Source: Saprospiraceae bacterium (GTDB lineage: Bacteria > Bacteroidota > Bacteroidia > Chitinophagales > Saprospiraceae). Taken from it: 64,000 bases of DNA. The notes beneath the pieces were generated by a model. It searched no databases and was not told where the DNA came from. It saw only the letters and a program-made list of their open reading frames with translations. Below are positions 17,920-28,687 of this stretch, piece after piece (the first letter of the stretch is position 1; the number at the start of each line of letters is the position of its first letter). The DNA is taken from contig JADJVK010000022.1 of assembly GCA_016710625.1 (NCBI GenBank), forward strand, positions 1 through 64,000, read 5' to 3'. Made by a program: the position numbers and the translations under genes.

Positions 17920-18375
17920 TTAGATTTGATCAATATTTCCTAAAACATCCTCAGCAAGATCGCTAAAATCAAATGGCTCATCAGCCAAAACAGCATCATA
18001 ATTAGCTTTAGACCAAACTTCTATTCTATCATTGTAGGCAAAAAGAACGACCTCTTTGTCTATACCAGCATATTCTAATAATTTTTTCGGAATCAAAATT
18101 CTTTCAGATGTGTCTGTCTCCATTTTGGTCGCACCCCTATAAAAGTAGCGAACAAACTCTCTGTTCTTTTTTATGTATTGGTTTAATTTATCTACTTGGC
18201 TGGAAATTTTATCCCAAATGGACTCGGGATACATCATTAGATTGGCTTCAAATCCTCTATTGACAACGAAAGTAAATGAAGATGACTCCCCCATCTGCTT
18301 AAGCAGCGGAGCTGGCAGCTTCAATCTGCCTTTATCATCCAATTTACAATCAAATTCGCCAATAAGCTTCTTCAT
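17920..18375 (-). CDS. mraZ: Transcriptional regulator MraZ
   Basis: First gene of the dcw cluster and, in other bacteria, a ring-forming DNA-binding repressor of its own operon. Two SpoVT/AbrB-like MraZ repeats: one begins GEFDCKLDDKGRLKLPAPLL (about 6-25) and the other has KMETDTSERILIPKKLLEYAG (in part, about 84-104). 151 residues, typical. Upstream on the minus strand lie a TAAATTTG promoter element and three TGGRN boxes at exact 10-base spacing (18464-18488), the known type of MraZ operator, so autoregulation is likely. Confidence 0.96.
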   Translation of the reverse strand: MKKLIGEFDCKLDDKGRLKLPAPLLKQMGESSSFTFVVNRGFEANLMMYPESIWDKISSQVDKLNQYIKKNREFVRYFYRGATKMETDTSERILIPKKLLEYAGIDKEVVLFAYNDRIEVWSKANYDAVLADEPFDFSDLAEDVLGNIDQI

Positions 18376-18446
18376 TACAACAATTAAATCTATATGATTA
18401 ACAAGCGGTTTCTTCTAAAAATATCAATACACTTATAAATAATGCT

Positions 18447-18454
18447 CAAATTTA
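18447..18454 (-). promoter_or_regulatory. -7 promoter element of the dcw cluster
   Basis: Read on the minus strand this is TAAATTTG, matching the Bacteroidota -7 consensus TAnnTTTG, about 70 bases before the mraZ ATG. The -33 region falls within the MraZ boxes, so a bound regulator could block polymerase directly. Confidence 0.55.
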
Positions 18455-18463
18455 TAATTTTTA

Positions 18464-18488
18464 CTCCACTTTTTCCCACTTTGTTCCA
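18464..18488 (-). promoter_or_regulatory. MraZ operator: three TGGRN repeats at 10-bp spacing
   Basis: The minus strand reads TGGAA, CAAAG, TGGGA, AAAAG, TGGAG: three TGGRN pentamers separated by 5 bases each. This is the known layout of MraZ binding sites upstream of mraZ in other phyla. It lies 9 bases upstream of the TAAATTTG element. The rest of 18376-18710 is AT-rich; on the plus strand a TACATTTG element at 18667-18674 may serve the S41 protease gene. Confidence 0.75.
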
Positions 18489-18710
18489 CATTTTTTAAAT
18501 TATTTTTTCACATATTTATTCATTTAGTATTTATTAAAATTTATTTAAATTCGTAAGTAATTATTTATCAAATACTTAAGTAATCTTTTTAGAATAAACA
18601 AAATTTTTCTTCATTTTAAAAAATTAAAAAAAATATTTTTAATCCCAAAATAGAGTTTTGAATATGTACATTTGGGCAAGATTTACGTTTAAAATCCATA
18701 TCATTTCTTT

Positions 18711-20243
18711 ATGAATGCAAAGTATTGGAATATTTTAATGCCGTTATTATTATCTATGGTATTGGTGATTGGGATGTATTTAGGTATACATTTACAAAAG
18801 TCGGAGCCAACAATAATTTTAAATGACATTGAAAACAATCAACCATTAGGTAATTCGCTAGATGAAATTATAAGATATATTGATGCAAAATATGTAGATA
18901 CAGTATCTATTGATACTTTACAAAACGAAGCAATTCAATCCATTGTAGAAAAACTTGACCCATTTTCCACTTTTATCCCTTCAAATGAATTAGAAGAAAC
19001 GAATGATGAATTAGATGGTGATTTTGTTGGAATTGGTGTTGACTACAATATGTTAAGAGACACTATGATTCTTATTCATATTTTCAAAAATGGACCAGCA
19101 GAAAAAGCAGGGCTAAAAACAGGTTGTAAAATTTTAGAAATCAATAATACTCCTGTAGCAGGAAAAAAATTCAACAAAGATTCTTTATTGAGTAAAATCA
19201 GAGGTGCTGAAGGAAGCAGTTTGACGATGAATGTACTTTTCCCCAATAATGAAAAAAAGAACCTAGAATTAGTTCGCAAAGAAATAAAAAGCAGCAGCAT
19301 TGATGCAGCTTATATGTTGAATAATGAGATGTGCTATGTTAAAATAGAGGCATTTACTGAAAACACCTATACTGAAGTGATGGATCAGCTGGATAAATAT
19401 CACAACAGCAACAAATTCAAACATTTAGTAATAGATCTTAGAAATAATCATGGGGGCTTTTTGCAGCAGGCGACAAAATTGTTAAATCAATTTTTCAATG
19501 AAAAAGATAAAATGTTGGTTTATACAAAAGGGCGATCAAAAAATCAAACTGAATATAAATCAACTGGTAAACCATTTTACCAAATAGACAAAATTTATGT
19601 TTTGGTCAATAGTGAATCGGCTTCAGCAAGTGAGATTGTAGCTGGTGCATTACAAGATTGGGATAGAGGGAAGATAATTGGTGAAAAAACCTTTGGGAAA
19701 GGTCTCGTTCAAGAACAATATGAGCTGATGAATGGTGCTGCTCTCAGACTTACGACAGCTAAATATTATACGCCAAGTGGCAGGTGTATTCAGAAACCAT
19801 ATGACCAATTATATTCAGTAAATTCACAAAATAATTCTAAAGAAGTTTTTAAAACTAGCTCAGGCAGAACAGTTTATGGAGGTGGAGGAATCACTCCTGA
19901 CATTTTAATATCTGAAGATACAGCTACGATTTATGCTTTTTATGACAATTATTATGAAGTAATGAAAGATGCATGTTTGGATTATTTCCTAAAATCGAAT
20001 ATCAAAGAATTGAAAAGTATTGATGATATAGAAAATAATAATACAGCTACTAATTATATTAAAAATGCTGTATTAAATAACAAAAATATTAAGGACAAAA
20101 AGCTGCTTCAAAGTCCAAAAATGTCAAAATATCTAGACATAAATATAAAATCCTATCTGGCAGATTTGATATTAGGTAAAAATGCATCCTATCAAATATT
20201 GAACAAACAAGACCCATATATTTTAAAAGTACTTGAAAATTAA
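18711..20243 (+). CDS. S41 family C-terminal processing peptidase (CtpA/Prc-like)
   Basis: Periplasmic serine protease that cleaves C-terminal regions of exported proteins. An N-terminal membrane helix or uncleaved signal (about 7-26) is followed by a short helical segment, a PDZ domain (about 90-175, with GIGVDYN and GPAEKAGLKTG) and the S41 catalytic domain. Catalytic serine in VNSESASASEIV near 303, with the lysine in GEKTFGKGLVQ about 25 residues on. A C-terminal ~90-residue helical extension follows. 510 residues, intact. Divergent from mraZ across a 335-base region; its substrate is not indicated by the neighbours. Confidence 0.9.
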   Translation: MNAKYWNILMPLLLSMVLVIGMYLGIHLQKSEPTIILNDIENNQPLGNSLDEIIRYIDAKYVDTVSIDTLQNEAIQSIVEKLDPFSTFIPSNELEETNDELDGDFVGIGVDYNMLRDTMILIHIFKNGPAEKAGLKTGCKILEINNTPVAGKKFNKDSLLSKIRGAEGSSLTMNVLFPNNEKKNLELVRKEIKSSSIDAAYMLNNEMCYVKIEAFTENTYTEVMDQLDKYHNSNKFKHLVIDLRNNHGGFLQQATKLLNQFFNEKDKMLVYTKGRSKNQTEYKSTGKPFYQIDKIYVLVNSESASASEIVAGALQDWDRGKIIGEKTFGKGLVQEQYELMNGAALRLTTAKYYTPSGRCIQKPYDQLYSVNSQNNSKEVFKTSSGRTVYGGGGITPDILISEDTATIYAFYDNYYEVMKDACLDYFLKSNIKELKSIDDIENNNTATNYIKNAVLNNKNIKDKKLLQSPKMSKYLDINIKSYLADLILGKNASYQILNKQDPYILKVLEN

Positions 20244-20493
20244 GATATTATGATTAAAAATATACATTTTATATTTTTATCTATATTATCAATTATTTGA
20301 GTATTTATTGCATTCTTTTTCAATATTTTACGACAAAAAAACTACATATTCAATATATTATAAATAATTGTAAATCAATTCATTTGTCACTTATTGGCAT
20401 ATTAATTGAATTATTGGATGTATCAATTTATTTGATACAAATTATAATCCATAATTTCCTAAAAATCTTAATTAAGAAGATTGAATACGACTT

Positions 20494-20529
20494 AACTGTT
20501 TGTGAAGATGTTTACAAACAGTTTTTTTA
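20494..20529 (+). terminator. Rho-independent terminator downstream of the S41 protease
   Basis: AACTGTTTGT and ACAAACAGTT form a perfect 10-bp stem with a 10-base loop, followed by seven Ts. It lies 250 bases after the protease stop; the interval 20244-20640 has no convincing gene. A TATATTTG -7-like element at 20603-20610 precedes the next gene. Confidence 0.8.
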
Positions 20530-20640
20530 TTTTTAATCCTCGATATTTGTCAGCTATCTTACATATCTACATTTTCCTTTCTTTTTAAATAAATTTTCAT
20601 TATATATTTGAGGTATATTATTCAATAAACTGATTCATTA

Positions 20641-23600
20641 ATGAAACACTTAATCCTTATTAGCTTCGTATTTATTTCTTTGATTTTAAATGCCGCAGCT
20701 CCAAAAAATCTAAAAAGAATAGCAAGTCCGAAACCGCCAACATTTGCAGCATGTGTTGCTGGTACTTCTCAGACAGATTTAAAAGTCAACAATGTAAGAG
20801 CACGGCTCTTAATGGGCGGTGATATGTGGTGGGATGGCAAGAATGTTCCAAAATATATTGTACCAAATGTTGCCCCTGGACAAAAAGAAGTTTCTTCAAT
20901 TTTTGCAGGTGGTTTATGGGTTGCTGGAAAAGATGCAACAGGAAATATAAAAGTTGCAATTACTACATATAGAACCAATGGAACGGATATGTGGCCTGGG
21001 CCTTTAGATGAAAATGGTGCTTCTAATGATACTATTTGCTCAAAATGGGATAGATTTTTTGAAGTTTTTTCAGAAGATATTGAATCACATAAAAGATTGT
21101 ATGATTTATCGATCAAAAATGGGACTAAATATAATTTAGATGATATACCAAAAAATGTTAAGTATTGGCCCGGCAAAAACAATCCCTATTTTTATGAGAA
21201 ATATTTATTTCAACTTCCAGTAGCTAATCAAGGACTTGCCCCATTTTTTGACAAAGATGGAGATGATATTTACAATCCTTTGAATGGCGATTATCCAACT
21301 TTACCAAATGAATCAAATTCTTGCCCAGTTTATGCAGATCAAATGATATATTCAATCATAAATGATGCAGCAAATGTACACTCAGCTTCTAAAGGGACAG
21401 AACCGATACATTTAGAGATTCAGAAATTAGCATATTCATTTATTTCAAACGACGAAGCAAATAATTCAACATTTTATTATAATAAATTGATATATAAAGG
21501 AACTGATTTACTTAATAAAAGCTACTTTTCTATTTGGATGGATCCAGATCTTGGCTGTGCTTCAGATGATTATGTAGGGTGTGATTCTGTTAGAAATTTA
21601 ATGTATGTTTATAATAGTGATGCATTAGATGGGTCAAATGACTGTAATTGTGGTACAACAAACACTTATTGTGATAGAATTCCTATGGTAGGATGTACAT
21701 TCCTTTCAGGTCCTTTAGCCTTCCAATATGATTCCTTAACTGGTAATCCAATCGATACTTTTAGATCGAGAATGTCCAGTTTTACAATTTATGTAAATGG
21801 TGGAGGAATATATGGTCCATCAGGATCTGACCCAGCCACTTCTCAAGAATATTATAATTATATGTCTGGTTTTTGGAAAGATGGAACTCCTAGACCAAGA
21901 TTATCATATACAGGCGAACCTTGTGATCCAAAAGGATGGACAATGGCAAATGATACATTTTCTGGTCAAGATTTTAGAACTTTACAATCCACAGGTCCTT
22001 TCGAGTTTCTACCAGGGCAATCAAATGAAATTACTTATGCAGTGGTATGGACACCTGATGTGCCACATCCAAAGCCATGTTTGGACAAAATTAGAGCAGC
22101 TGCTGATAATGCTAGAAATATGTTAAATAATTGTTTCAAGTTTTTAAAAGGTCCTGATGCACCTGAGTTAACAATCATTAATCTTGATAAATCATTAAGG
22201 ATTTCATTTAATAACTACACTAATTCGAATAATTATCATTTGGGATATAATGAAATGGTATTAGGTACGCCAAAAACTACACCTGATAGTTTATATAGAT
22301 TTGAGGGATACAAAATATATCAATTATTAGATGAATCAGTTAATCAATTTCAAACCAATGATACAACAAAAGCGAAACTAGTTTTTCAATGTGATTTGAA
22401 AAACAATGTGACTAATATTAAAAATTGGACTTCAAAGTACAATCCTGTTTTAAATAAAATGGAACATTTTGGTAAAGAAATGATTGAAGTTCCAGCAGCG
22501 AATGCAGGAATACCTCAATCTATTACAATCACAAAAGATGTTTTTAATAATGAAAATATAAAGAATTATCAAAATTATTACTATTGTGTAGTAGCTTATG
22601 GATATAATAATTATGAACCATTTGACACCAATACAGGAGTAGGTCAAAGAACCCCTTATGTTGAAAGCACTAGGTTGAAAAAGATATATCATGGTAGACC
22701 CGATTTGATTTCAGCCATAAAATACTCTGATTCTCAACCAATTGTAACTAGATTGGAAGGCACAGGCACTGGATCTAACTTTTTGGAAATTGATAGAAAA
22801 ATGAGAGATTCTCTTTTCTTTAAAAATAACAGTGCAGTTATTTCTTATAAACCTCTAAATTCCCCAATAAAAATATTGGTTTTAGACCCAACTTTAACTC
22901 AAAATAAAAAATTTGAATTATCTATTTTTGATGAAAATATGGATGATACCGTAATAAATAATACAGCAAAATGGAAGTTGAAAGATTTGAACAATCCAAA
23001 TGATAGTGTAATTTCAGCGAATTCAATATCACAATTCAATGAAACTGTATTGAGTCAATATGGTTTTGCAATTAGCCTGAATCAAGTTGAAGAACCTGGC
23101 TCCAAAGTGTTTACTGATAAATCAAATGGATTTGTAGGTGTTAAAAAGTTGTATAATTCCTATCCTGGAGGTTGGTTAAATACAATTGAAAATGGATATG
23201 CAAACACTACGAACGGAATCTTTTCAGCTGAACATTTACGATTCATGAGCACTTCAGATCCAATAATGGTTGATTTTAATCTCGACCCTTATCAAAGTTA
23301 TTCAAAATCAGGAAATTCTTTTTTCCCATTTGGGTTAGCAGATTACAGGAGTCATGTAGTGTCAGGAGAGAATTTACATTATAACACTCCTAGTAATTTA
23401 TTAGAATCAATCTTTGGACCAGTTAGTAGAGGAGCTTTAAGTAATTTGAATAATGTTGATATCGTTTTGACACCTGATAAATCAAAATGGAGCAGGTGTA
23501 TTGTTGTAGAAACTGCAGATGCATTTTATACAAACAAAAAAATCCATCTAACACATTAACTAACAATTATTTAGGATTAGAAACAGTAAAAAATCCATTA

Positions 23601-24542
23601 GGTAATGTCCCAATGAAATTTGATTTAAGAGGTGATTTATCAGTCGGAAAATCAGATAGTGATAATGATGGCAAACCAGATCCTGATGGCGCAAAAGACA
23701 GTAATGGAGCACCACTTTACGGTATGGGTTGGTTTCCCGGTTATGCTATTGATATTGAAACTGGGAAAAGGCTAAATATATTTTTTGGCGAAAACTCTTG
23801 TTATAGAAAAGAGTTAGAACAAATTTGTCCAAAAGAATATCAAAATGGTGCTGATATGCTTTGGAATCCAAATGACAAAGTAGTCATCAATGATATGTAT
23901 AATGATAATCCAAAAAATACATATAGTCATTATGCAGGAGGACAACATTATATATATGTTCATAAATCAACTTATGATGAATGTGAAATTTTAAGGAAAG
24001 TATTGTCAGGAACAAATAAATCTCTAAAAGCTGTTCAATTAAAAAACATCACTTGGACTACACTACCAATAATGTATTCTAATAAACCATTAAAGCCTTT
24101 AGGGAATGGAAGCAAAGGACTTATTCCATCAGAAGTAATTATTGAAATGAGAGTAGATAATCCATATTTAGTCCAGAAAGAAAATGGGTATAACAACGGA
24201 TATCCTACTTATCTATTTAGTTTTCCAAAAATGAATGTGGATAACAAGTCGGATGAAGCAGGTAATCCAAAGTTAAGTGGTACGAAAATAAGTCTTTCAC
24301 CAAATCCTTTTTCTTTAACATCCCACAATACTTTGAACATCGACAATTTGGATGCTGGTATAAATAAAGTATCCATTTATTCCTTGAATGGCAATATCGT
24401 AGATCAATTTGAAAGTAATGATATCAATTACAGTAGAAATATTTCTGAAAAACGGCAAAAGTTATCCAAAGGAGTCTATTTAGTCCAAATTCAAAATGAG
24501 CAAATGGAATCGAAAATATTAAAATTAATAGTAACTGAATAA
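20641..24542 (+). CDS. Large secreted T9SS-sorted protein, frameshifted
   Basis: A secreted protein of about 1300 residues with a signal peptide (MKHLILISFVFISLILNAAA) and a C-terminal T9SS type A sorting domain (SLSPNPFSLTSHNTLNI, ending ESKILKLIVTE). The coding sequence is in two overlapping frames: 20641-23559 and 23487-24542. Coding switches at the A7 run at 23537-23543: frame one ends TNKKIHLTH, while the second continues NPSNTLTNNYLGLE. One extra A would join them. The body has aromatic- and glycine-rich segments (AGGLWVAGKDATGN), a calcium-loop-like DKDGDDIYNPLNGDYP and later DSDNDGKPDPDG. I do not recognise an enzymatic domain. Cell-surface or secreted location follows from the sorting domain. 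Confidence 0.85.
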
Positions 24543-24569
24543 TGGAATAGAATAAATATGTTTAATAAA

Positions 24570-24603
24570 GGTTATTTCTTATCATGAGAAATAGCCTTTT
24601 TTT
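24570..24603 (+). terminator. Rho-independent terminator
   Basis: GGTTATTTCT and AGAAATAGCC form a 10-bp stem with one G-U pair and a 7-base loop, followed by seven Ts, 28 bases after the stop of the T9SS protein. A TAAATTTG promoter-like element for the next gene follows at 24615-24622. Confidence 0.8.
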
Positions 24604-24642
24604 GTTTTTATTTGTAAATTTGTCATATTCAAATGTTTATCC

Positions 24643-26053
24643 ATGAAAAAATTACTATTTCTTTTGTTTTTGCCCATATTTTCATTTGCTCAATTGCCAA
24701 CAGGTTGCGAATTAACAGTTTTAGCTGATAATCTTAATGCACCTTGGGAAATTGAAATGGGACCTGATGGACGAATTTGGTTTACAGAAAAATATGGCAC
24801 TATTAAGGTGCTCAATACGTTTACTAAAGCCATTAAAGAATTGACAATAATTCCAAATATTGTTACTTCTGGAGAAGGCGGTTTGTTGGGAATGGCATTC
24901 GATCCTGATTTTAAAAACAATAAATTTCTTTATTGCATTTACAACTTCACGCCATCCCAAAGTCTTCAAAGAATGAGAGTTATTCGATTTACCCACGATG
25001 AGAATTTGGATACTTTGAAAGATTTAAAAGTGATATTAGATGGAATCAAATCGAATAATATTCATAATGGGTCTAGAATTACTTTTGGAGCTGATGGAAA
25101 AATGTATGTCAGCACAGGAAATGCAGAAGGAAATGGAACAATTCCTCCAGACCCAAATTCACAAAACAACCTTTCATTAAATGGAAAAGTTCTAAGATTG
25201 AATAAAGATGGTTCTATTCCAAATGACAATCCTGTTCAAGGAAGTTATATTTATTCAAAAGGGCACCGAAACATACAAGGATTAGCATATGGAAATAATA
25301 AATTGTATGCTAGTGAACATGGCTTCAATGAAGACGAAATCAATATCATTCAAGCCAATAGAAATTACGGTTGGCCTGCTGTAGAAGCATGGGCTGACAA
25401 TGCTAGTGAAGTGAAGTTCAAAAAAGACAGCAATTGTGTTGACCCAATTTTTGTATTTAACAATGCCTCCACCAACGGCGACAAAGCACCCAGTGGCATG
25501 ATATATTACAACCACTCCCTAATTCCAAGTCTTCAAAACTCATTATTAGTTGGCACTTTAAATGCAAATGGCAGAGACATTTCTCAATTTAAATTAAATA
25601 ATAATGGGGATTCTATCATTGGAACAAATACATTTTTCAGAAATGAGTTTGGAAGAATGAGAGACTTAGCACAATCCATTGATGGGAGAATTTTCTTTTG
25701 CACCAGTAATAAAGATCAATATGGGGCTGGAGTTTTAAAACCTGGTGATGACAAGATTTATGAAATAAAACCAATTGGTTATACACCCATCAAACAAATA
25801 AATAATGAAACACTTTCCATTTTTCCCAAATCCTGCCAATCGGAATATTTATATAAAAAATTCTAATCTGATAGGCAATTCTAGTTTCACCATCTATAAT
25901 GTTGATGGGAAAATAATGGATCAAAAAAATGAAATCGAATTAATAGATGATTATCTTACAGTAGATATTAGCAATTTACAAAATGGAATTTATATCTTGC
26001 AACTTCATAATAATGGTAAATTATTTATCGGAAAAGTATTAATATTAAAATAA
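24643..26053 (+). CDS. PQQ-dependent sugar dehydrogenase-like secreted protein, frameshifted before its T9SS tail
   Basis: A beta-propeller of the soluble glucose/sorbosone dehydrogenase family, predicted to oxidise sugars with PQQ outside the cytoplasm. Signal peptide MKKLLFLLFLPIFSFAQ; blades contain EIGPDGRIWFTEKYG-like motifs (EMGPDGRIWFTEKYG near 40), GEGGLLGMAFDPDF near 78, HNGSRITFGADGKMYVSTGN near 140 and YASEHGFNEDEIN near 223, all family hallmarks. The main frame ends at 25866 after SIFPKSCQ; a second frame from about 25829 continues FPNPANRNIYIKNSNL and ends GKVLILK, a T9SS type A sorting domain. One extra base in the TTTTTCCC stretch near 25830 explains the split. Joined length about 470 residues. 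Confidence 0.87.
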
Positions 26054-27130
26054 TTGAAAATGAAGTATTTATCTATATTTATAATTGGATTAATTTTTTT
26101 TAGTTGTGCTGCTCAAAAGCAAATTAGTAAAAATGAAACGCCAACTTTAAATACGAAAACTGAACCATATAAAGGAAGAATTGCTTTTTATAATTTAGAA
26201 AACCTTTTTGATACCATCGATAGCCCACTTACTAAAGACGAAGATTTTCTACCTGGTTCCAAACAAAATTGGAATACTAATAAATATTTGAAAAAGTTAA
26301 ATCATACTGCTCAAGTGATAGTTGCATTAGAATTTCCTACTGTGATGGGTTTTTGTGAGGTAGAAAATGCAGCTGTTGTTAATGATTTAATTCATCAAAA
26401 AGAATTAGTTGACAAAAATTATAGTATAGTACATTATGAATCTAATGACGAAAGAGGAATTGATTGTGCATTTATTTATCAACAATCAAAATTCTCTATT
26501 ACCAATTCAAAATCAATAAAAATTACTTTTCCAGAAGAAATTGCAACTAGCGGTGATGGATATAAATATACCACTAGAGATATTTTAAGAATTGATGGTG
26601 TGATGGGTGGAAAAGATAAAATTACATTTTTTGTAAATCACTGGCCCTCCAGAGGTAGAGACGGTCAACAAAAAAGCGAAGCAAGAAGAGTTCATGTAGC
26701 TTCTGTATTAAAAAAAGAAGTTGATGGAATATTAAAAAATGACCCAAAAGCAAATATCGTTATCATGGGAGATTTGAATGACGAAACAGATAATATTAGT
26801 GTTTCAAGTACGTTGGGTGCAAAAAATCCTTCTGATTACACATCATCTACATTAATTGATTGGATGATTCCAATGGATTTGACAGGAGATGGATCTTATA
26901 ACTATAAAGGAGATTGGAATATGTTGGATCACATTATTTCAACTGCTTCTTTAGCAAATACAACAGCTAATTTTTCGCTGAGCAACCCAACAATTTTTAA
27001 AGAAGATTTTATACTTTATTTTGATAAAAAAGCAAATAAAAAATTACCTAGCCATACTTATGTTGGTGAAAAATATTATGGTGGCTATAGCGACCATTTA
27101 CCCGTTTATATCAATGTGATTAGTAAATAG
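26054..27130 (+). CDS. Endonuclease/exonuclease/phosphatase (EEP) family lipoprotein
   Basis: Metal-dependent phosphodiesterase fold of the DNase I/exonuclease III type. N-terminal signal with lipobox IFFSCAAQ (Cys about residue 19), so a lipoprotein. EEP motifs: IAFYNLENLFDTID near 45, MGFCEVENAAVV near 98, FVNHWPSRGRDGQ near 195, IVIMGDLNDE near 235, and the final SDHLPVYI near 347. This subtype is common beside or inside Bacteroidota secreted nucleases; the true substrate (nucleic acid or other phosphodiester) is not shown. 358 residues, intact; starts right after the upstream gene's stop, so probably co-transcribed. Confidence 0.88.
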   Translation: MKMKYLSIFIIGLIFFSCAAQKQISKNETPTLNTKTEPYKGRIAFYNLENLFDTIDSPLTKDEDFLPGSKQNWNTNKYLKKLNHTAQVIVALEFPTVMGFCEVENAAVVNDLIHQKELVDKNYSIVHYESNDERGIDCAFIYQQSKFSITNSKSIKITFPEEIATSGDGYKYTTRDILRIDGVMGGKDKITFFVNHWPSRGRDGQQKSEARRVHVASVLKKEVDGILKNDPKANIVIMGDLNDETDNISVSSTLGAKNPSDYTSSTLIDWMIPMDLTGDGSYNYKGDWNMLDHIISTASLANTTANFSLSNPTIFKEDFILYFDKKANKKLPSHTYVGEKYYGGYSDHLPVYINVISK

Positions 27131-27150
27131 TTATTCAATTTAATTTATAA

Positions 27151-27190
27151 AAAAAAGCCACTTTCAAACAATATTGAAAGTGGCTTTTTT
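27151..27190. terminator. Bidirectional terminator between convergent genes
   Basis: AAAAAAGCCACTTTCAA and TTGAAAGTGGCTTTTTT form a perfect 17-bp stem with a 6-base loop, with T-runs on both strands. It serves the EEP gene on the plus strand and the permease gene on the minus strand. Confidence 0.92.
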
Positions 27191-27191
27191 G

Positions 27192-28448
27192 TTATTTTCT
27201 CATTGCTTCCACAGGATCTAAACCTGATGCTTGGATAGCAGGAATTATACCAGCTAATACACCAATGATGATGGATCCCAAAATACCAATTATTATATTT
27301 TTGAAAGATAAGAATATATCGAAATCAAGAACAAAAGAAACTATTAAAAGAATTCCATAGATTAACAATAATCCTATTACTCCTCCAATTATACATAAAA
27401 TAACAGATTCAATTAGGAACTCTAATAAAATCACTAATCTTCTTGCTCCTAAAGCTTTTTTAATGCCAATAATACTGGTTCTTTCTTTTACAGACACGAA
27501 CATAATGTTAGCTACAGAAACAGCACCTACTAGTAATGCAAATATTCCAATGACAAATCCTGCTAAATTTAATACTTTAAAAAACCCTTCTAATATTTTT
27601 GATAGTAATGAAGCTTCATTCATAGAAAAATTCTCAGATTCAATTGGTTTTAATTTTCGGTGAGCTCTCATGATTCCAGTTACCTCGTCTATTAAGGTTT
27701 CAGTACTGATTTTATCTTTTGCTTTTACGGATAGCATCCCTCCCCTATGTGCATTATTACTATTGATATTCATGACTTTTCTTCCATATTCAAATGGAAC
27801 AATGATTGCATTATCAAAATCCATGAAACTAAAAACATCATTTCCTTTCTTTTTTATTACCCCGATTACAAGAAACTTTCTTCCCATAATTTGAATTTCA
27901 CGATTTATAGGATCCAAATTTCCAAACACTTCCGAAGCAACTTTATTACCAATGATACATCTTTCAGCACCAGTGGAGGATTCTAATGTAGAAAAATACC
28001 TGCCAGATTCAATATCTAATTTATATATTTCATCATAATCATGAGTGACACTTACTAAAGCTACATTTTCAAGTTTATTATCTCTAAATGATGCTTGGAA
28101 TCGTCCTAAAAACAAAAAATAAGAAACAGAAGCTGCCAAATCCGATTTTTCTTTAATTGCTCTATAATCAAAATAATTGGGATTAGGCCTTCTCAAATAT
28201 TTGAAATAATCATCTTCAGAAATTTCTTTCCAAGGTAATTTACTCACATAAACCACATTGCTTCCTAACTTGTCAAAACTACTTTTAATATTAAATTCTA
28301 AGGAATCTACAGCAGAGAGCACCCCGATTATACAAAAAATACCAATTGTAATACCTAGCAACGATAAAAAACTTCTCAGTTTGTTGCCAGTTAGTTGCTG
28401 AAAAGCTTGAATAATACTTTCATAAATGATTTTAAAAATAAATTTCAT
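27192..28448 (-). CDS. MacB/FtsX-type ABC transporter permease
   Basis: Inner-membrane permease with the MacB layout: one N-terminal helix (about 20-45, LRSFLSLLGITIGIFCIIGVLSAVDS), a large periplasmic domain (about 60-285), then three helices (about 290-315, 335-365, 375-405). The C-terminal APAIQASGLDPVEAMRK-like end (IPAIQASGLDPVEAMRK) is diagnostic. Such proteins pair with an LolD/MacB-type ATPase for lipoprotein, peptide or drug export; no ATPase gene is adjacent. 418 residues, intact, single-gene unit. Confidence 0.9.
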   Translation of the reverse strand: MKFIFKIIYESIIQAFQQLTGNKLRSFLSLLGITIGIFCIIGVLSAVDSLEFNIKSSFDKLGSNVVYVSKLPWKEISEDDYFKYLRRPNPNYFDYRAIKEKSDLAASVSYFLFLGRFQASFRDNKLENVALVSVTHDYDEIYKLDIESGRYFSTLESSTGAERCIIGNKVASEVFGNLDPINREIQIMGRKFLVIGVIKKKGNDVFSFMDFDNAIIVPFEYGRKVMNINSNNAHRGGMLSVKAKDKISTETLIDEVTGIMRAHRKLKPIESENFSMNEASLLSKILEGFFKVLNLAGFVIGIFALLVGAVSVANIMFVSVKERTSIIGIKKALGARRLVILLEFLIESVILCIIGGVIGLLLIYGILLIVSFVLDFDIFLSFKNIIIGILGSIIIGVLAGIIPAIQASGLDPVEAMRK

Positions 28449-28634
28449 TTCTGTAAATTCAATTATTTATTATTGAAAATCAAAGATATTTCATTAAAAA
28501 GTAAAGTATATTACAATTTAGATTAAAATTAAAGAAAAAAGGATGAAAATAATAATTAATAGGTTAAACTTTTAGAAAGATTGTTGCGTTAAAGAGGCAA
28601 TCATTAACAATTTAAAAAATGGGAAAAAGATAGA

Positions 28635-28664
28635 TTGATTATAAATCATAACTTTTTATCTTTG
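28635..28664 (+). promoter_or_regulatory. Promoter of queA (TTG-19-TATCTTTG)
   Basis: A TTG at 28635-28637, 19 bases, then TATCTTTG at 28657-28664 match the Bacteroidota housekeeping promoter (-33 TTTG, -7 TAnnTTTG) with ideal spacing, 24 bases before the queA ATG. Confidence 0.7.
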
Positions 28665-28687
28665 CCGGAATTTATAAAAAAGCTACA

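Noticed and set aside
20297..20536. Plus-strand ORF of 79 codons after the S41 protease
   Set aside because: It runs through a strong terminator hairpin and its composition (Ile, Leu, Asn, Tyr) is that of random AT-rich DNA.
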